Origin: Tritrichomonas musculus
Lineage: Eukaryota; Parabasalia; Tritrichomonadida; Tritrichomonadidae
NCBI GenBank assembly: GCA_039105265.1
Contig: JAPFFF010000012.1
Location: 1,302,001-1,366,000 of the forward strand
DNA length: 64,000 nucleotides
Reading direction: 5' to 3'
Shown: piece by piece, positions 19,301 through 30,200 of the stretch
How the letters are laid out: every line of letters starts with the position of its first letter
Position numbering within the stretch: the first letter of the stretch is position 1
Made by a program: the position numbers and the translations under genes
Notes under the pieces: generated by a model
The model's input: only the letters and a program-made list of their open reading frames with translations
Database searches by the model: none
Told to the model about the DNA's origin: nothing

Positions 19301-22300
19301 ATGAGTTCTTTCAGCCAAAATCGAAGAAGAAAAAATGCTAAATCTGATATAAATGAAATTGATGAGGAAAATGCAAATAATGAAGAAGAAGAAGACATGA
19401 ATGATGAAGATGGCGATTCTTCATCATCAAAAGAATACGATACTTTTGATGGATCACCTGAACCAAGACGCGGAAAACGAAGAAAAAATAACCAAGGAGA
19501 ATCAGGCGAATCAGAAACACTGAAAAGATCGTCTGGACGAATGAGAAGACATCCAAAAGCAAACGAAAATCAAACAGAATCAGATAATTCAACAAGGATT
19601 AAGAAAAAAAATATGACATCAACACAAAGTGAAACTGAAAAAAGTGAAGATTTAACTTCGCCTATTCGAAATTCGACTCCTACCGAATCTACAAAAAAAA
19701 GTCGAGCAAAGCGTTTATTATTGCTATTGGGAGAGTTAAAATCATCAATTATTCAACTTGAATGTGAATTTGAATCTCCTTCTTTAGCTGCATTTATTAT
19801 TGAAGACTTTCTACTTTCAAATCAAAATTCAATTGATTCAATCATACGATGTTTCTCTTCTTTTTATGATGAATACAAACATTTCCTTAAAGCACTTTCA
19901 CTTAAGTCATCTTTGAATGAATTATACGAATATACGAGGTCACTAGAAATAGAAATTTTAGCAATAAAAGAAGACGATACAAATTTGCCAATAATTCAAG
20001 AATTTATTAGTAAAATCGAAAAAATTCGGTCACCTATAACGACTCTTGAGCCTTTTAATAATTTAGTTATTAACATACGTGCTCTTTTACAGTCTATACC
20101 AAAAGATAATCCTCTTTTTCATATTATAACAAAAATTTTTGAAAAGTTGATACCACTTGCTCAATTGCTTAATACTCTAAATATAACAAACCATATTATT
20201 CATGTTATTGGACAAGTACAAGAATCATTTGAAACCTTATCTATCAAAATACCAGAATACAATAACATTGAACTTCAACCATATGAACCAGCCATTTTCC
20301 CAACTTATCAACCAAATCCCTATTTTGTAGATCACTGCCTTGAACTCGTGTCCGAACTTGAAAGAGAAGGAATTATCATGACTAGCACAGAAATCATTGC
20401 TGATAACAAATCACTTATTAAAATTGTTGCACCAAACATTCAAAAAGAACTAAATACGATACATGACAATCTTGTTATCATTGCAAATGAAACATCTGAT
20501 GAATCATTGAAAAGCACATCAGACGATATATCACAAAAACCAGCATCAATTGTTCAACTTTTTATGCTCGAAAAAAAATTGAAATTAGATAATGTACGAA
20601 ACCCAAGTGCTGCACGAACGGAGGCTCTTTGCGTTTTAAATCGATTTCGTATTTTACATAGTCTTTTTCTTATTCTTGAAAGCGAAAAATTAATTTCATA
20701 CTCAAATGCTGTCCACCTAACTTATTTTAGAACATTTGCCGCTGAATTAGCTCATGAAGATATGCTTTCTAATCAATCATTATTGACCTCAATAGATTAT
20801 GATATTCTAGTAAAAATTGCTCTCCAAACGACCCAAAAAGTGAATCCTGATTTTATTGATCAAAGAATTCAGTTTAAAATTTGGCTTTACATGTCATCTG
20901 TAGATGTATTTAATTTCGGTTTCGGAAAACCAGATGATTCTTTTCATACATATCTTCAGTGGTTTACATTTTTCACTACTATTCAAGCAGAAACCGACAA
21001 AAAAGATTATATAATCTCAGAGATGTCCAAATTACCTCCACTTTCAGAATATAAAGAAAAAGTTCTATCATTTTTAACAGAAGAAGAATTTGAAATACCA
21101 AATGTTTCAATGGTTGTTCATTTACAACTCATTTTCCAAGCTGAACTCTCAGACACTTGTATTAACTATCAATCATCACTGATTAATCAATTACGAACAA
21201 CATGCTATTTAAAACAGTATCGAAAAATGCTTCAATCTGCTATAGATGATGGCTTTATTACAGTTCCTGAAGGTTTTTCAATGAATGATGATATTCGATC
21301 ATTTAATGAGCACCATTGGGATCTTTCATTTAATGACATTCTTCCTTTCTTGTACAACTTATCTGATCTTTTACCTCCTCTTTCACCATCGACCGTTGAT
21401 CTACACAAATGTTTTGCTCGTCTCCACAGTGGATACATATCATATGAAAACGTTGCCCGATTTGGAGAGATGTGTCTAAAATACTCTACAGAATTCTCTG
21501 ATCCGGCCAATTTTGTCCTAACTATTGAAAAGTTCAGCCATTACGCCTTGTATCTTGATTTCCATGACCAACTCGTCATGGCACATGCACTAGCAAGCGA
21601 TCCTCCTTTTTCAATGACTCGGAATGTTAATTTGCAAATTTTATGTCGGACGATAGCGAATCAATTATTAATGCTGAACACAGCCTCTGTTTTTGAAGCC
21701 ACAAAATCGAAAGAAATTGCTGTTGAATGCGGCTTATTACGTATCATTGCAAATGCTGTCAATCCGGCCCTTCTTGTCAATCCACAAATACGCGAAAAAC
21801 TTATCCATTGTCTTCACAACATAAACGGCTTCTTTGAAAGTCCAACGTATGGAATGCGAGGCATATTGAACCAAGTAAGGATCAACTTTGCTCTCAACCG
21901 TATTGAGAACGATGAGATAAATCCATTCATGGACAAGGCCATTGCAGTATTCAATAAAATTGAGCCCTCCATTCAAATGAACCAAGACATAATTGACCAT
22001 TATTTTGACCTTCTCTCAATTCTTGATCAAATAAAAGAGAAGTTTCCAGATGAAGAAGACCAATGCGACTTCATCATGAACAACATAAAACTGGTCGCAA
22101 TCATTTCTCAATTGAAAGAAGAATGTCTAACCGCCGGTAACGGCGAACATTCATTCAATTGCATCTTCCCGGTTTCAATCAAGGACAAGATGGGCGAAAA
22201 AGTGCCAATAATGTCATCTGTGCAGCCGTTACTGATAAGCAAAAACCACTTCCCTTTTCCAGACAAACCTCTCAATATTTCACAGCAAAACCGTTTAATC

Positions 22301-23233
22301 CGACTTTTTCAGAGCCTTCAAGAAGAAAGACAAAAACTTGTCGAAGACGTCAGCCTTCTTCAGCAACTGTCTGAAAAACGGTTACGCCTCCAAGAAAAAG
22401 TTGCACAACTTTTTGAGGAGAGAAAAAGACACATCGACGATTTCAACTCAAATCGGAAGGAGATGGAGAAATTGTATGCCCAAATGGCCGAGCGAAAACT
22501 ACAGAACGAGCAGCGCTCTCATTCGCTCGTGGTCGAAGGTGCTAAAATTTCACCTGAAGAGGTCAAAATTGTGATCGAACAGAAACAAAAAGTTTCAAAC
22601 GCAATACGTGAAAGAATCAAGCTGATCGAGACACAGCTTGCGTGCTTCGAGTCGAGTTTGAAGGACTCAAATGAGGACGTATTGAATATTGAGAAGGAGA
22701 TAATCGACATAAGAATTCAAAAGTCTATCGTCCATCAGAAAAATAAAATTTCAATTGAGATGAAAAAGGCAGCAGAAATCGAGGAAGAAAAGATGATTAG
22801 CGAGGCCGACGCGGCTCGTCCTTCGCCTCTTCCATCGGATACTACTGCTTCAGATTCTTCTTCATCTTCAGCTGAGTCCGCACAACTCGATCCGTCACTT
22901 CATTCGGCAATTCCAAGCTGGCTTCACGTCTCTGAAAAAGTTTTCACAAAAATTGAGAAGGAAATTAATACTTTGAATAAAACTACAGAAGAAGCAGGAT
23001 CATTGTCAAAGAAATATTTAGAAAGAAACAGTAGTAATATGAAGAGTGCTATGGCGGATAGTTCAGCTGCTGATGTAGATCATAATTCAAATGATAATGA
23101 TCAACCAAATGAAAAACCTGAAGTTGACAAATTATATGAAGAAATTAAGGCAATGAAAAAGAAAAGAGATGATCTTTATACATTTATAACAAAAACCAAG
23201 AAAGCAATTGATGATCTTTTGAGTAATTTGTAA
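19301..23233 (+). CDS. Large helical and coiled-coil protein, probably nuclear, unknown family
   Basis: 1310 residues. Residues 1-135 are low-complexity, alternately acidic (NNEEEEDMNDEDGD) and basic (GKRRKNN, KKSRAKR), with the look of a nuclear tail with localisation signals. Residues about 140-990 are a long alpha-helical region without a recognised motif. From about 996 (LFQSLQEERQKLVEDV) to about 1165 there is a strong coiled coil. A Ser-rich linker (SSSSSAES) and a second short coil close the protein. Possible roles are chromatin- or chromosome-associated scaffolding, on composition only. Codon use drifts towards more GC around 22,000-22,950, in the coiled-coil part, without a break in frame. 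Confidence 0.7.
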   Translation: MSSFSQNRRRKNAKSDINEIDEENANNEEEEDMNDEDGDSSSSKEYDTFDGSPEPRRGKRRKNNQGESGESETLKRSSGRMRRHPKANENQTESDNSTRIKKKNMTSTQSETEKSEDLTSPIRNSTPTESTKKSRAKRLLLLLGELKSSIIQLECEFESPSLAAFIIEDFLLSNQNSIDSIIRCFSSFYDEYKHFLKALSLKSSLNELYEYTRSLEIEILAIKEDDTNLPIIQEFISKIEKIRSPITTLEPFNNLVINIRALLQSIPKDNPLFHIITKIFEKLIPLAQLLNTLNITNHIIHVIGQVQESFETLSIKIPEYNNIELQPYEPAIFPTYQPNPYFVDHCLELVSELEREGIIMTSTEIIADNKSLIKIVAPNIQKELNTIHDNLVIIANETSDESLKSTSDDISQKPASIVQLFMLEKKLKLDNVRNPSAARTEALCVLNRFRILHSLFLILESEKLISYSNAVHLTYFRTFAAELAHEDMLSNQSLLTSIDYDILVKIALQTTQKVNPDFIDQRIQFKIWLYMSSVDVFNFGFGKPDDSFHTYLQWFTFFTTIQAETDKKDYIISEMSKLPPLSEYKEKVLSFLTEEEFEIPNVSMVVHLQLIFQAELSDTCINYQSSLINQLRTTCYLKQYRKMLQSAIDDGFITVPEGFSMNDDIRSFNEHHWDLSFNDILPFLYNLSDLLPPLSPSTVDLHKCFARLHSGYISYENVARFGEMCLKYSTEFSDPANFVLTIEKFSHYALYLDFHDQLVMAHALASDPPFSMTRNVNLQILCRTIANQLLMLNTASVFEATKSKEIAVECGLLRIIANAVNPALLVNPQIREKLIHCLHNINGFFESPTYGMRGILNQVRINFALNRIENDEINPFMDKAIAVFNKIEPSIQMNQDIIDHYFDLLSILDQIKEKFPDEEDQCDFIMNNIKLVAIISQLKEECLTAGNGEHSFNCIFPVSIKDKMGEKVPIMSSVQPLLISKNHFPFPDKPLNISQQNRLIRLFQSLQEERQKLVEDVSLLQQLSEKRLRLQEKVAQLFEERKRHIDDFNSNRKEMEKLYAQMAERKLQNEQRSHSLVVEGAKISPEEVKIVIEQKQKVSNAIRERIKLIETQLACFESSLKDSNEDVLNIEKEIIDIRIQKSIVHQKNKISIEMKKAAEIEEEKMISEADAARPSPLPSDTTASDSSSSSAESAQLDPSLHSAIPSWLHVSEKVFTKIEKEINTLNKTTEEAGSLSKKYLERNSSNMKSAMADSSAADVDHNSNDNDQPNEKPEVDKLYEEIKAMKKKRDDLYTFITKTKKAIDDLLSNL

Positions 23234-23380
23234 GTAATTTGTAATTTTTTTTTTTATTTTAGTTTTATATTAATAAATAAATTTGTTGTTGTTTTATTTA
23301 AATCATAAAAAAATAGTGTTCAGTAAATAATAAAAAAAAAAGATATGATTAGTATTTGATACAAACAAACAAAATCTTTA

Positions 23381-23857
23381 TTAATATACATTAGTATCGA
23401 TTTTCTCTACAGAAAAACCGGTAAATGGCACTTTGGAAACATCTTTCTTTGTATCTACATGTGATACAGAACGACTTCTTTGTGATCTCAATTTGCTTAA
23501 ATTAAGAAGCCTTGATGCATTCTTACATTTCTGTGCTGGCTTATACTGCATTGGAGACATTGGTAAAGGATATTTTGATGCTGGAATATATTTTGGTTGC
23601 TCATCTTCCTGTGGATCGATATATTTGGTTTGCGGCTTAACTGACAAATGAGATTCTCGATATACTCTTGAGGGGTTACTAGAAAAAACAACTTGGGTAG
23701 CTGTATCTTTGATAGTAAGAAAATTATTTTCGACTGAAATATATTTTTCTCCAATTCTTTTTCGCTCATTTAGTTCTTCCGATGTTCTAACCTTTAAAGA
23801 GTCAAGAAAACGATTAAGTTTCTGTCGATTGATTTTGGCGTTTTTCGTTAACTCCAT
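23381..23857 (-). CDS. Small basic protein, unknown
   Basis: 158 residues, rich in Lys, Ser and Pro. It has a helical N-terminus (LNRFLDSLKVRTSEELNERK), a Pro/Tyr-rich middle (PKYIPASKYPLPMSPMQYKP) and an Arg/Ser-rich segment (SKLRSQRSRSVSH) that could be phosphorylated or bind nucleic acid. No family is recognised. It is convergent with the preceding coiled-coil gene across 147 bp. The start is supported by an M3-like motif 15 bp upstream. Biased but non-repetitive composition and a clean start and stop argue that it is real. Confidence 0.6.
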   Translation of the reverse strand: MELTKNAKINRQKLNRFLDSLKVRTSEELNERKRIGEKYISVENNFLTIKDTATQVVFSSNPSRVYRESHLSVKPQTKYIDPQEDEQPKYIPASKYPLPMSPMQYKPAQKCKNASRLLNLSKLRSQRSRSVSHVDTKKDVSKVPFTGFSVEKIDTNVY

Positions 23858-23871
23858 TTTATTTTTTATTG

Positions 23872-23879
23872 AAACGGTT
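23872..23879 (-). promoter_or_regulatory. M3-like core promoter motif
   Basis: On the minus strand AACCGTTT lies 14 bp before the ATG of the small basic protein, followed by TCAATA. It matches the trichomonad M3 consensus as I recall it and mirrors the cyclin gene's motif in sequence and distance. Confidence 0.35.
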
Positions 23880-24012
23880 TTTTTATTTCTATTAAAATTT
23901 AAAATAAGCGCTTTTCAATTTTCAGTAAACATATTTAAAAAAATTGAATTATAATTTAAAATATATAAAATTAAAATTTTTATATAGAATAATTTCCTAT
24001 AACTTTTCCCGA

Positions 24013-24064
24013 TGCTTATTATATGCCATTAAGTGAACATCGGATGAGGCCAACTTAATAAGCA
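24013..24064. ncRNA. Candidate structured RNA or stem-loop
   Basis: TGCTTATTA at 24013-24021 pairs perfectly with TAATAAGCA at 24056-24064, and the 34-base loop carries further complementary pieces (GCC with GGC; GATG with CATC). The block is GC-richer than the surrounding gap between two divergent and convergent genes. I cannot match it to a known small nuclear or nucleolar RNA, and no flanking promoter is evident. It could equally be a degraded inverted-repeat element. Confidence 0.2.
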
Positions 24065-24235
24065 GTATGGGTTAAGATTCAGTAAATATAATGATGATAA
24101 TAAATAATAATAACAAAAAGTCCAAAATAAGATAATTTTATAAAATAGAATCCCAGAAAAAAATAAATTAGCAAATAGATTACATTTTTTTTTTTTTTTT
24201 TTTTTTGATTTTTTAAAAACTACGCATAATTATCT

Positions 24236-27200
24236 TCACTCAGGAAGTTTTGCAGTGAAGAAAGAGAGATTTCCTACATCAGATGCCAAGACAACGCAAT
24301 TAGCACTTTTTACATATGCCAAATCGCTAATTGGTTTATCTGAAGAATAAATAGAATTACCGATATTCAAATAGAATGCCTCGAACAAGAATACCTCAAA
24401 TTCTGAGTTAGCCATAAGGATGTAATCGAAATCATGGAAAGTATGGAATGCTTTCCAAGCATGAACAGGATGATCAAGTTTCTTCGATCTAATAAAATCG
24501 CCATTGATAGTATATAGCTTGATGTAATAGTTCAGCTTACCTTTATCGACCTCAATTAAATAAACGGCCACGAATCCCCAAGAAGGAGTAATTAAGAGCT
24601 TAATTGGTCGCATACCATTCAAATTTATAGTTTTAGTAACGGTACCGCTATTCAACGAACCGAAAAGCAAGAAGCCGTCTCTTGTTCCACAAATAGCAAT
24701 GTGAAAAGTCGAGCTAATTGTGAGACACTTAATTGAGCTCGAAAAAAGTGGAATTGAGAACTTTAACGTCTTTTCAAAGTAGAGAGAAACAACCGAATCA
24801 CGATCAGCAACGGCTGTCCATTTATGATCCGATGCGATCAGTTTAATCTCCGAACGATGCTTGAATCTATGGACGCTTTCGTTCTTGTTCACTCTCACGA
24901 TGTCATGCAAGTTTTCCTTTGCATAATCAAAGGAATCAAACATCGTGAAGCTGCTGATCAACTTTGCCGAATTGCTTGACGAATTCGAAGCCGAGTTTCC
25001 GCCTCCTCTTGAGTTGTTCTTGTTGATAAACGAGCCGAAGATGTCGAATGATGAGCTCGAAATTGACTGAGAGCCGAGACTGATGAATCTCTTCTTCATT
25101 TGCTGCGAGCCTTCATTTTGCCCGCCTTGAGGAGAGGCGGCTGCATTTCCGTTTGGCTTCTGGTTCTTCTGGAAATCCGTTGAACTTCTTAATATTTTTG
25201 CACTGTTTGCAGCTGCTTGGCTCTGGTTCATCTGCCTGATTGCGGCAAGATCTCTACCGAGGCTGCGCTGCTTGCCGTTCAAGGGACCCGGTGTTGGCGC
25301 CTGTGGCCTTCTCTTCAGTTGCACTTGACTCTTCTCGGAAGAAGTGACAAGATCCGAGTTACGTGAAAGCTTTAAAAGGTCCATTGAACTGTGCGTCTGA
25401 AGAGATGCAACTTTCACCTTCTGTGGAGAAGAAGGAAGATTTGCATTGCCATTATTGCTATTATTATTACTGTTGCTGTTTGCGTTGCTTTGTGAAGGTG
25501 ATGCAGGAGGAGCTGCTTCGTTGGCAATTAAAGCGAGTTGGTCAATTGAGCACGATGTAGACATGCCCGACGATTGGGCGCATTTGGAGGCAATGAGAGG
25601 ATCGTAGCTGAAAGTTAAGAAACCAAAATCAGAGTCAATAACGTAAACAGAAATATTTTTGCCATTTTCTTTGAGTTCGATTGCAAGAATTCCTTTGCTT
25701 ACAGGCAGAGCGAATTCAGCTTTAATTTGCGGAATTGGCTGCCTGTTTTGGATCGGATCGGGAACAGGATGCGGCTTGTCAAAAAGCATCGGAGGAACTT
25801 GGCCAACGTTACATAAGATTGCTTCTACATTTACACGTTGATTGACGTCATCTAAAGGAGTAACGTCCCATATGTCAGCGTACATTTCTCTCATGAAAAC
25901 ATTGTTTGCTTGCCAAGCTTTTTCGCCTCTTTGCTTGTCTCCCCAGATGAGATCGATCCAGTTGTTCAAGTTCTGCGAAACATACTCGCTTTCAAGTGCC
26001 TTTCGGTTCTTGTAAATGAACTCAATTGCACTGTCATTTGCCCAGCTAGGAAGCTTCACATCGTCAATCTTTTCATCGCCTGAATAACCAAGATCAAAGC
26101 GATCATTGTTGACCAAGAACTCGTGCATTGTGAAGAATTCAGGGATCAATTCTCTGTAGTCATTGAGTGTTGTGTTGCACAAGTTAAAGGCTGTCTTGAC
26201 TGATGAAAAGACACGCGAAGGCACATCAAAATGCCCACCTTGAATGTCAATGTGCATCGTCGTGTATGGCTCGAGACGAAGCATGTAAAGACAAACAGTC
26301 AAAGGGCAAAGAAAACAGGAACTAAAAAGATATGGTGTCATTTCCATTTGTTCAAGTTGAGCTGCTTTTTCTTTCAGCTCTTCAAGCCTGGGCTCATAAA
26401 GCGCTCCGATTGGCTTCGAAAGATCTCTGAAAACTGACGGATTTGTCAGATCGAGTTCTTTCGAGTCATAATCTGATATGATCCATGGAAAGACAGGGTA
26501 CTGAGAAATATCATTTGGTGATCTTCCACTGTAAGTGTTCAATGCCATCAAGTAATGGAAGTTTGAAATTTCTCTTCTTTGCCATTTTTCGGTCATTTTT
26601 GACTGTTGAAAAGACGCCTTGAAATCGCATGGATGAATCTTTACATGCGACGATTTGAAGCTCTTTAAAACTTGAGCTGTGCTGAAATTAGGAAAGTTAA
26701 CAAAATAACTCAAACCATCAATTGTAAAGATTTCAATTGCTGACATATGATGATAACGAGTTCTTGGGAAGATTGATTCAATTGTGTTTAATTTAATAAC
26801 AGTTGATTTCTTATCATGAACAGTTAAAACAATCGAATCTTCCATCAACAAGAAAGAAGCTTCTTCATAAGTTTTGTTAATTTTAACAATCTCACAAGGA
26901 AGTTCAATGATGCATTTGGAAGCAGTTAAATTATTGTTTGATTTCTCTTTGATTGATTCTTCAGAAATTTCAAACAACGAATAAGCATCGCTTCCTTGTT
27001 CGTACATTGTTTTAAGCTGTTCTTTTAGTTCTTCAGTCTTTGATTTGCCTGTTTTTTGGTCGCCTGTGTCTCTAACAAGGGATGCTTCAAGATGAATGTC
27101 AAATTTATAGTTGATTTTCATCTTTGGCGGAAACAGTGAATAACAAAGAGATAAATCACGACGATAGTGATACTGTTGAAGCATGTTTGGCGGCAATGAT

Positions 27201-30200
27201 TTATTCCAAGGAGCACGTTCAATTGACAAATTGTGCCAAAGTTGCTGCCAATATTTGTTTGAGATTGTGTTTGTCTGATTCAAAGCATCATTGAAGTCAG
27301 CAATTGAATCATTCGCCATTCCTGCATATTCAGGTGTCAAAAGGTTAAAAGTGTCATTGGAAGCACGTGAATTCTTGTCTTCATATTCTTTAATTTGCTT
27401 TGTTAAAGTCATGTAAGAATAGTTGATATCAAGGTCAGTTTGAGAGATGAAAGAATCTAAGAATTCATTGGAATGATTCCAAATGTCAATCTCAGAAAAA
27501 TGCTTCATTAAACGAGCGTTGTTTGTACGAATTGCATTTCGATCATAGTAAGAGAAAGCATTTTGCAACTCTTCTTTTTTAATGTTAAGATTTGAGATTG
27601 TTTTCAATGCCAAATCTGGATTTTGATAAAGAAGATAAGAAGCTATTAAAATCACAGTTGATTCAAACTCAGGAAACGGTTTGATTGAATACATAATCAA
27701 AAAGTCAAAGGCGGTTTCTTTGTCTAACCAATTGATTGAATATTCATCCAAATCTTTTGCTTCATATTTACCTTCCCTTATATGAAACATGTATTTAATT
27801 TCATGGAAAATCAATTCATTGTAAATTGCAACTGTATCGTTACCAAGCAACGCATTTAATGTTGATGATATGAAGGCGTGCGCAGCTCTTCTTCCTTTAT
27901 TTGAAATGGAATTGAAAACAAGTCCTCTTCTTCGTGGTGCTGCATTTTGTTTCTGAATAGTAAAGATTGAGTTTCTTCTAATTAAATTCCTTCGATTCGG
28001 TTGTGGTGCATGAACAGCAGCGTTTGCAAAAGTGACATTTAATTTGGGCAAGTTTATATGAGAAGCAGCAACAGAAATTGTACTTACAACTTCATCATTT
28101 TGTTCTTTAATTTCTTCTTCTTTCTTTGGTGCTATTATTTGAATAGCTCTGTTTGCAAGGTCAGGAGAATAACGTTCAGTTCCATCCGAATTCAAATTTG
28201 GTCTGTGTTTCAATTCATTCACTAATTCATCAAATTGTTTCACCGTTGGAGGAACTTGAACTTGATCAGCAAAAGGAGAATCTTTCATTAGCATCATCAT
28301 TCGATCATCTTGATTTGCTTGATTTCTAAAGAATAAATAATGACGTGCATAAGTGAAATAAAGTTTAATAACTTGATCGCTTGCATCTTTTGATTCTTTA
28401 AGAATTTTGTAGAATTCATTAAGAATCATTGATTTCATCTCATCTGTAGATTTCTTATAAACCATTCCAACCAATTCAACGAATGCATAAATTTGTCCAA
28501 AATGAGTTATTGAACATTTAATTAAAAATGATGAAACTTTTTGAACAATTGCTGCATTGAACTTGAACATTGTAATAATGGACCAGATACACCATGAACA
28601 TGATGTTATATATTGTGGTGATGGTTTAAGTTCGTCATAAAGATTAACTACATAATTGTAACCAAGATTCAAAGCCATCCAAGAAACAAGGACGAATAAT
28701 TCAGGTGTGTTTTTTGTTAACATTTTAAGAAGATTCTCAAAGAAGTCTCTATTAACTAGTTCACTCGGCATCTGATGAAGAATGATGTCAATTTGTGTGT
28801 CACTTTTTAATGGATGAAAATAAGAAGCACGATAAGCATTAATTAAAGTTAACATGCTTAAAATTGAAAGATTTATGTTTCTTGAATTCGCCAAATATTG
28901 AAGGATTTTAATGTAATTGAATGAATCATGCGCCTTCAAAACAGGCGAATTCTTTCCTTTAGTAATGAGTGCATTCAATATCCGAAGATAATCCATTTGT
29001 TGTTCTTCTTCAGGACAACTTAAAATAGTACAAATTAAATAGCACAAATCAGCACTAGTGAAACTAGCATTTGCCAATTGAATAATGAGTAATGAGAGAC
29101 TTTTCCGAATTGATTTTATATCAATTTGATCAGGTCTCGGCTTTTGTATATCAGACTCACATTTTTTATAATAATAATAAATTCGCATTACATTAAGAAC
29201 CCATTTAAATGGTCTGTTTTTAACAGCAATGCTCATGTAACTTGGGAAAAGATGCTTGTTCCAATTTCGAATGATTTTTAATTGATCTGATCCACTCGCT
29301 TCAATCCAAAGTTGAATATTTGTCAAAATATGAGTGAATACTTTTTCAATCAACGGCTTGTCAGACAAATTTGTGATAATATCAAAGAAATGCATGTAAA
29401 GAGACAAGTTTATTGTCTTCTTTTTCGTTGATTGAAGAAGGAATGAAATAATTTCAATTCCATGAGCTTCATCGAAAGTTCTTTGTGCTTCTTCACTTCT
29501 AAGAAGAGACTCACGTAAAATAGTCATTGATTTCTGTGGAAGATCATTCATTTCTTTACCATCAATGCTTTTTAATCCCCATTGAGCAAAGATTGGCAAA
29601 ATAAGGTCAATTCCAACTCTTTTCCGAAAAACATCAGCGAACGAAGATGGATAAAGCGGTGGAATTTCAGTCAAAGATAAAATTTGTGAGTTTGGAACAA
29701 GATTGTTTAACATGATTGTATCGAATGGCTCATATGGAATGAATATGAATGATGGATGAAGATTCAAATTCCCTGCAGATGATCCGCTTTGATATAATGT
29801 TTTAATATCGTCTATTGTAAGAAGTGGATAAAGTGAAATTTGACTGAAAACAGAAGGAGTTTCTGGATCATTTGAAGAGTCACCAAAAGTGCCACCAACA
29901 GATACTTGCAAGTTACTTTTTTGCAGTTTAACATAAGGTATTGTGATCTCTTTGACTCTTCTTGTGTTGTTGTATAAAGTCACTTTAAAATTCTCAATTT
30001 CATTCTTCTTTATCATTTGGAAAGAAATCGAGACCAATGTCCACTCATTCAATGCAAGAGGATATCTTGTCTCAGAGAGATTGTTGTCGGTCAGAACGAT
30101 AGCAATTGATTTGCTTTTCAGATAAATTTTTATTTGTCCTTTTTTGTCTGAAATTGAAATCAATTGCATCGAATATTTAGGAGCTGTACAGCATGATGAA

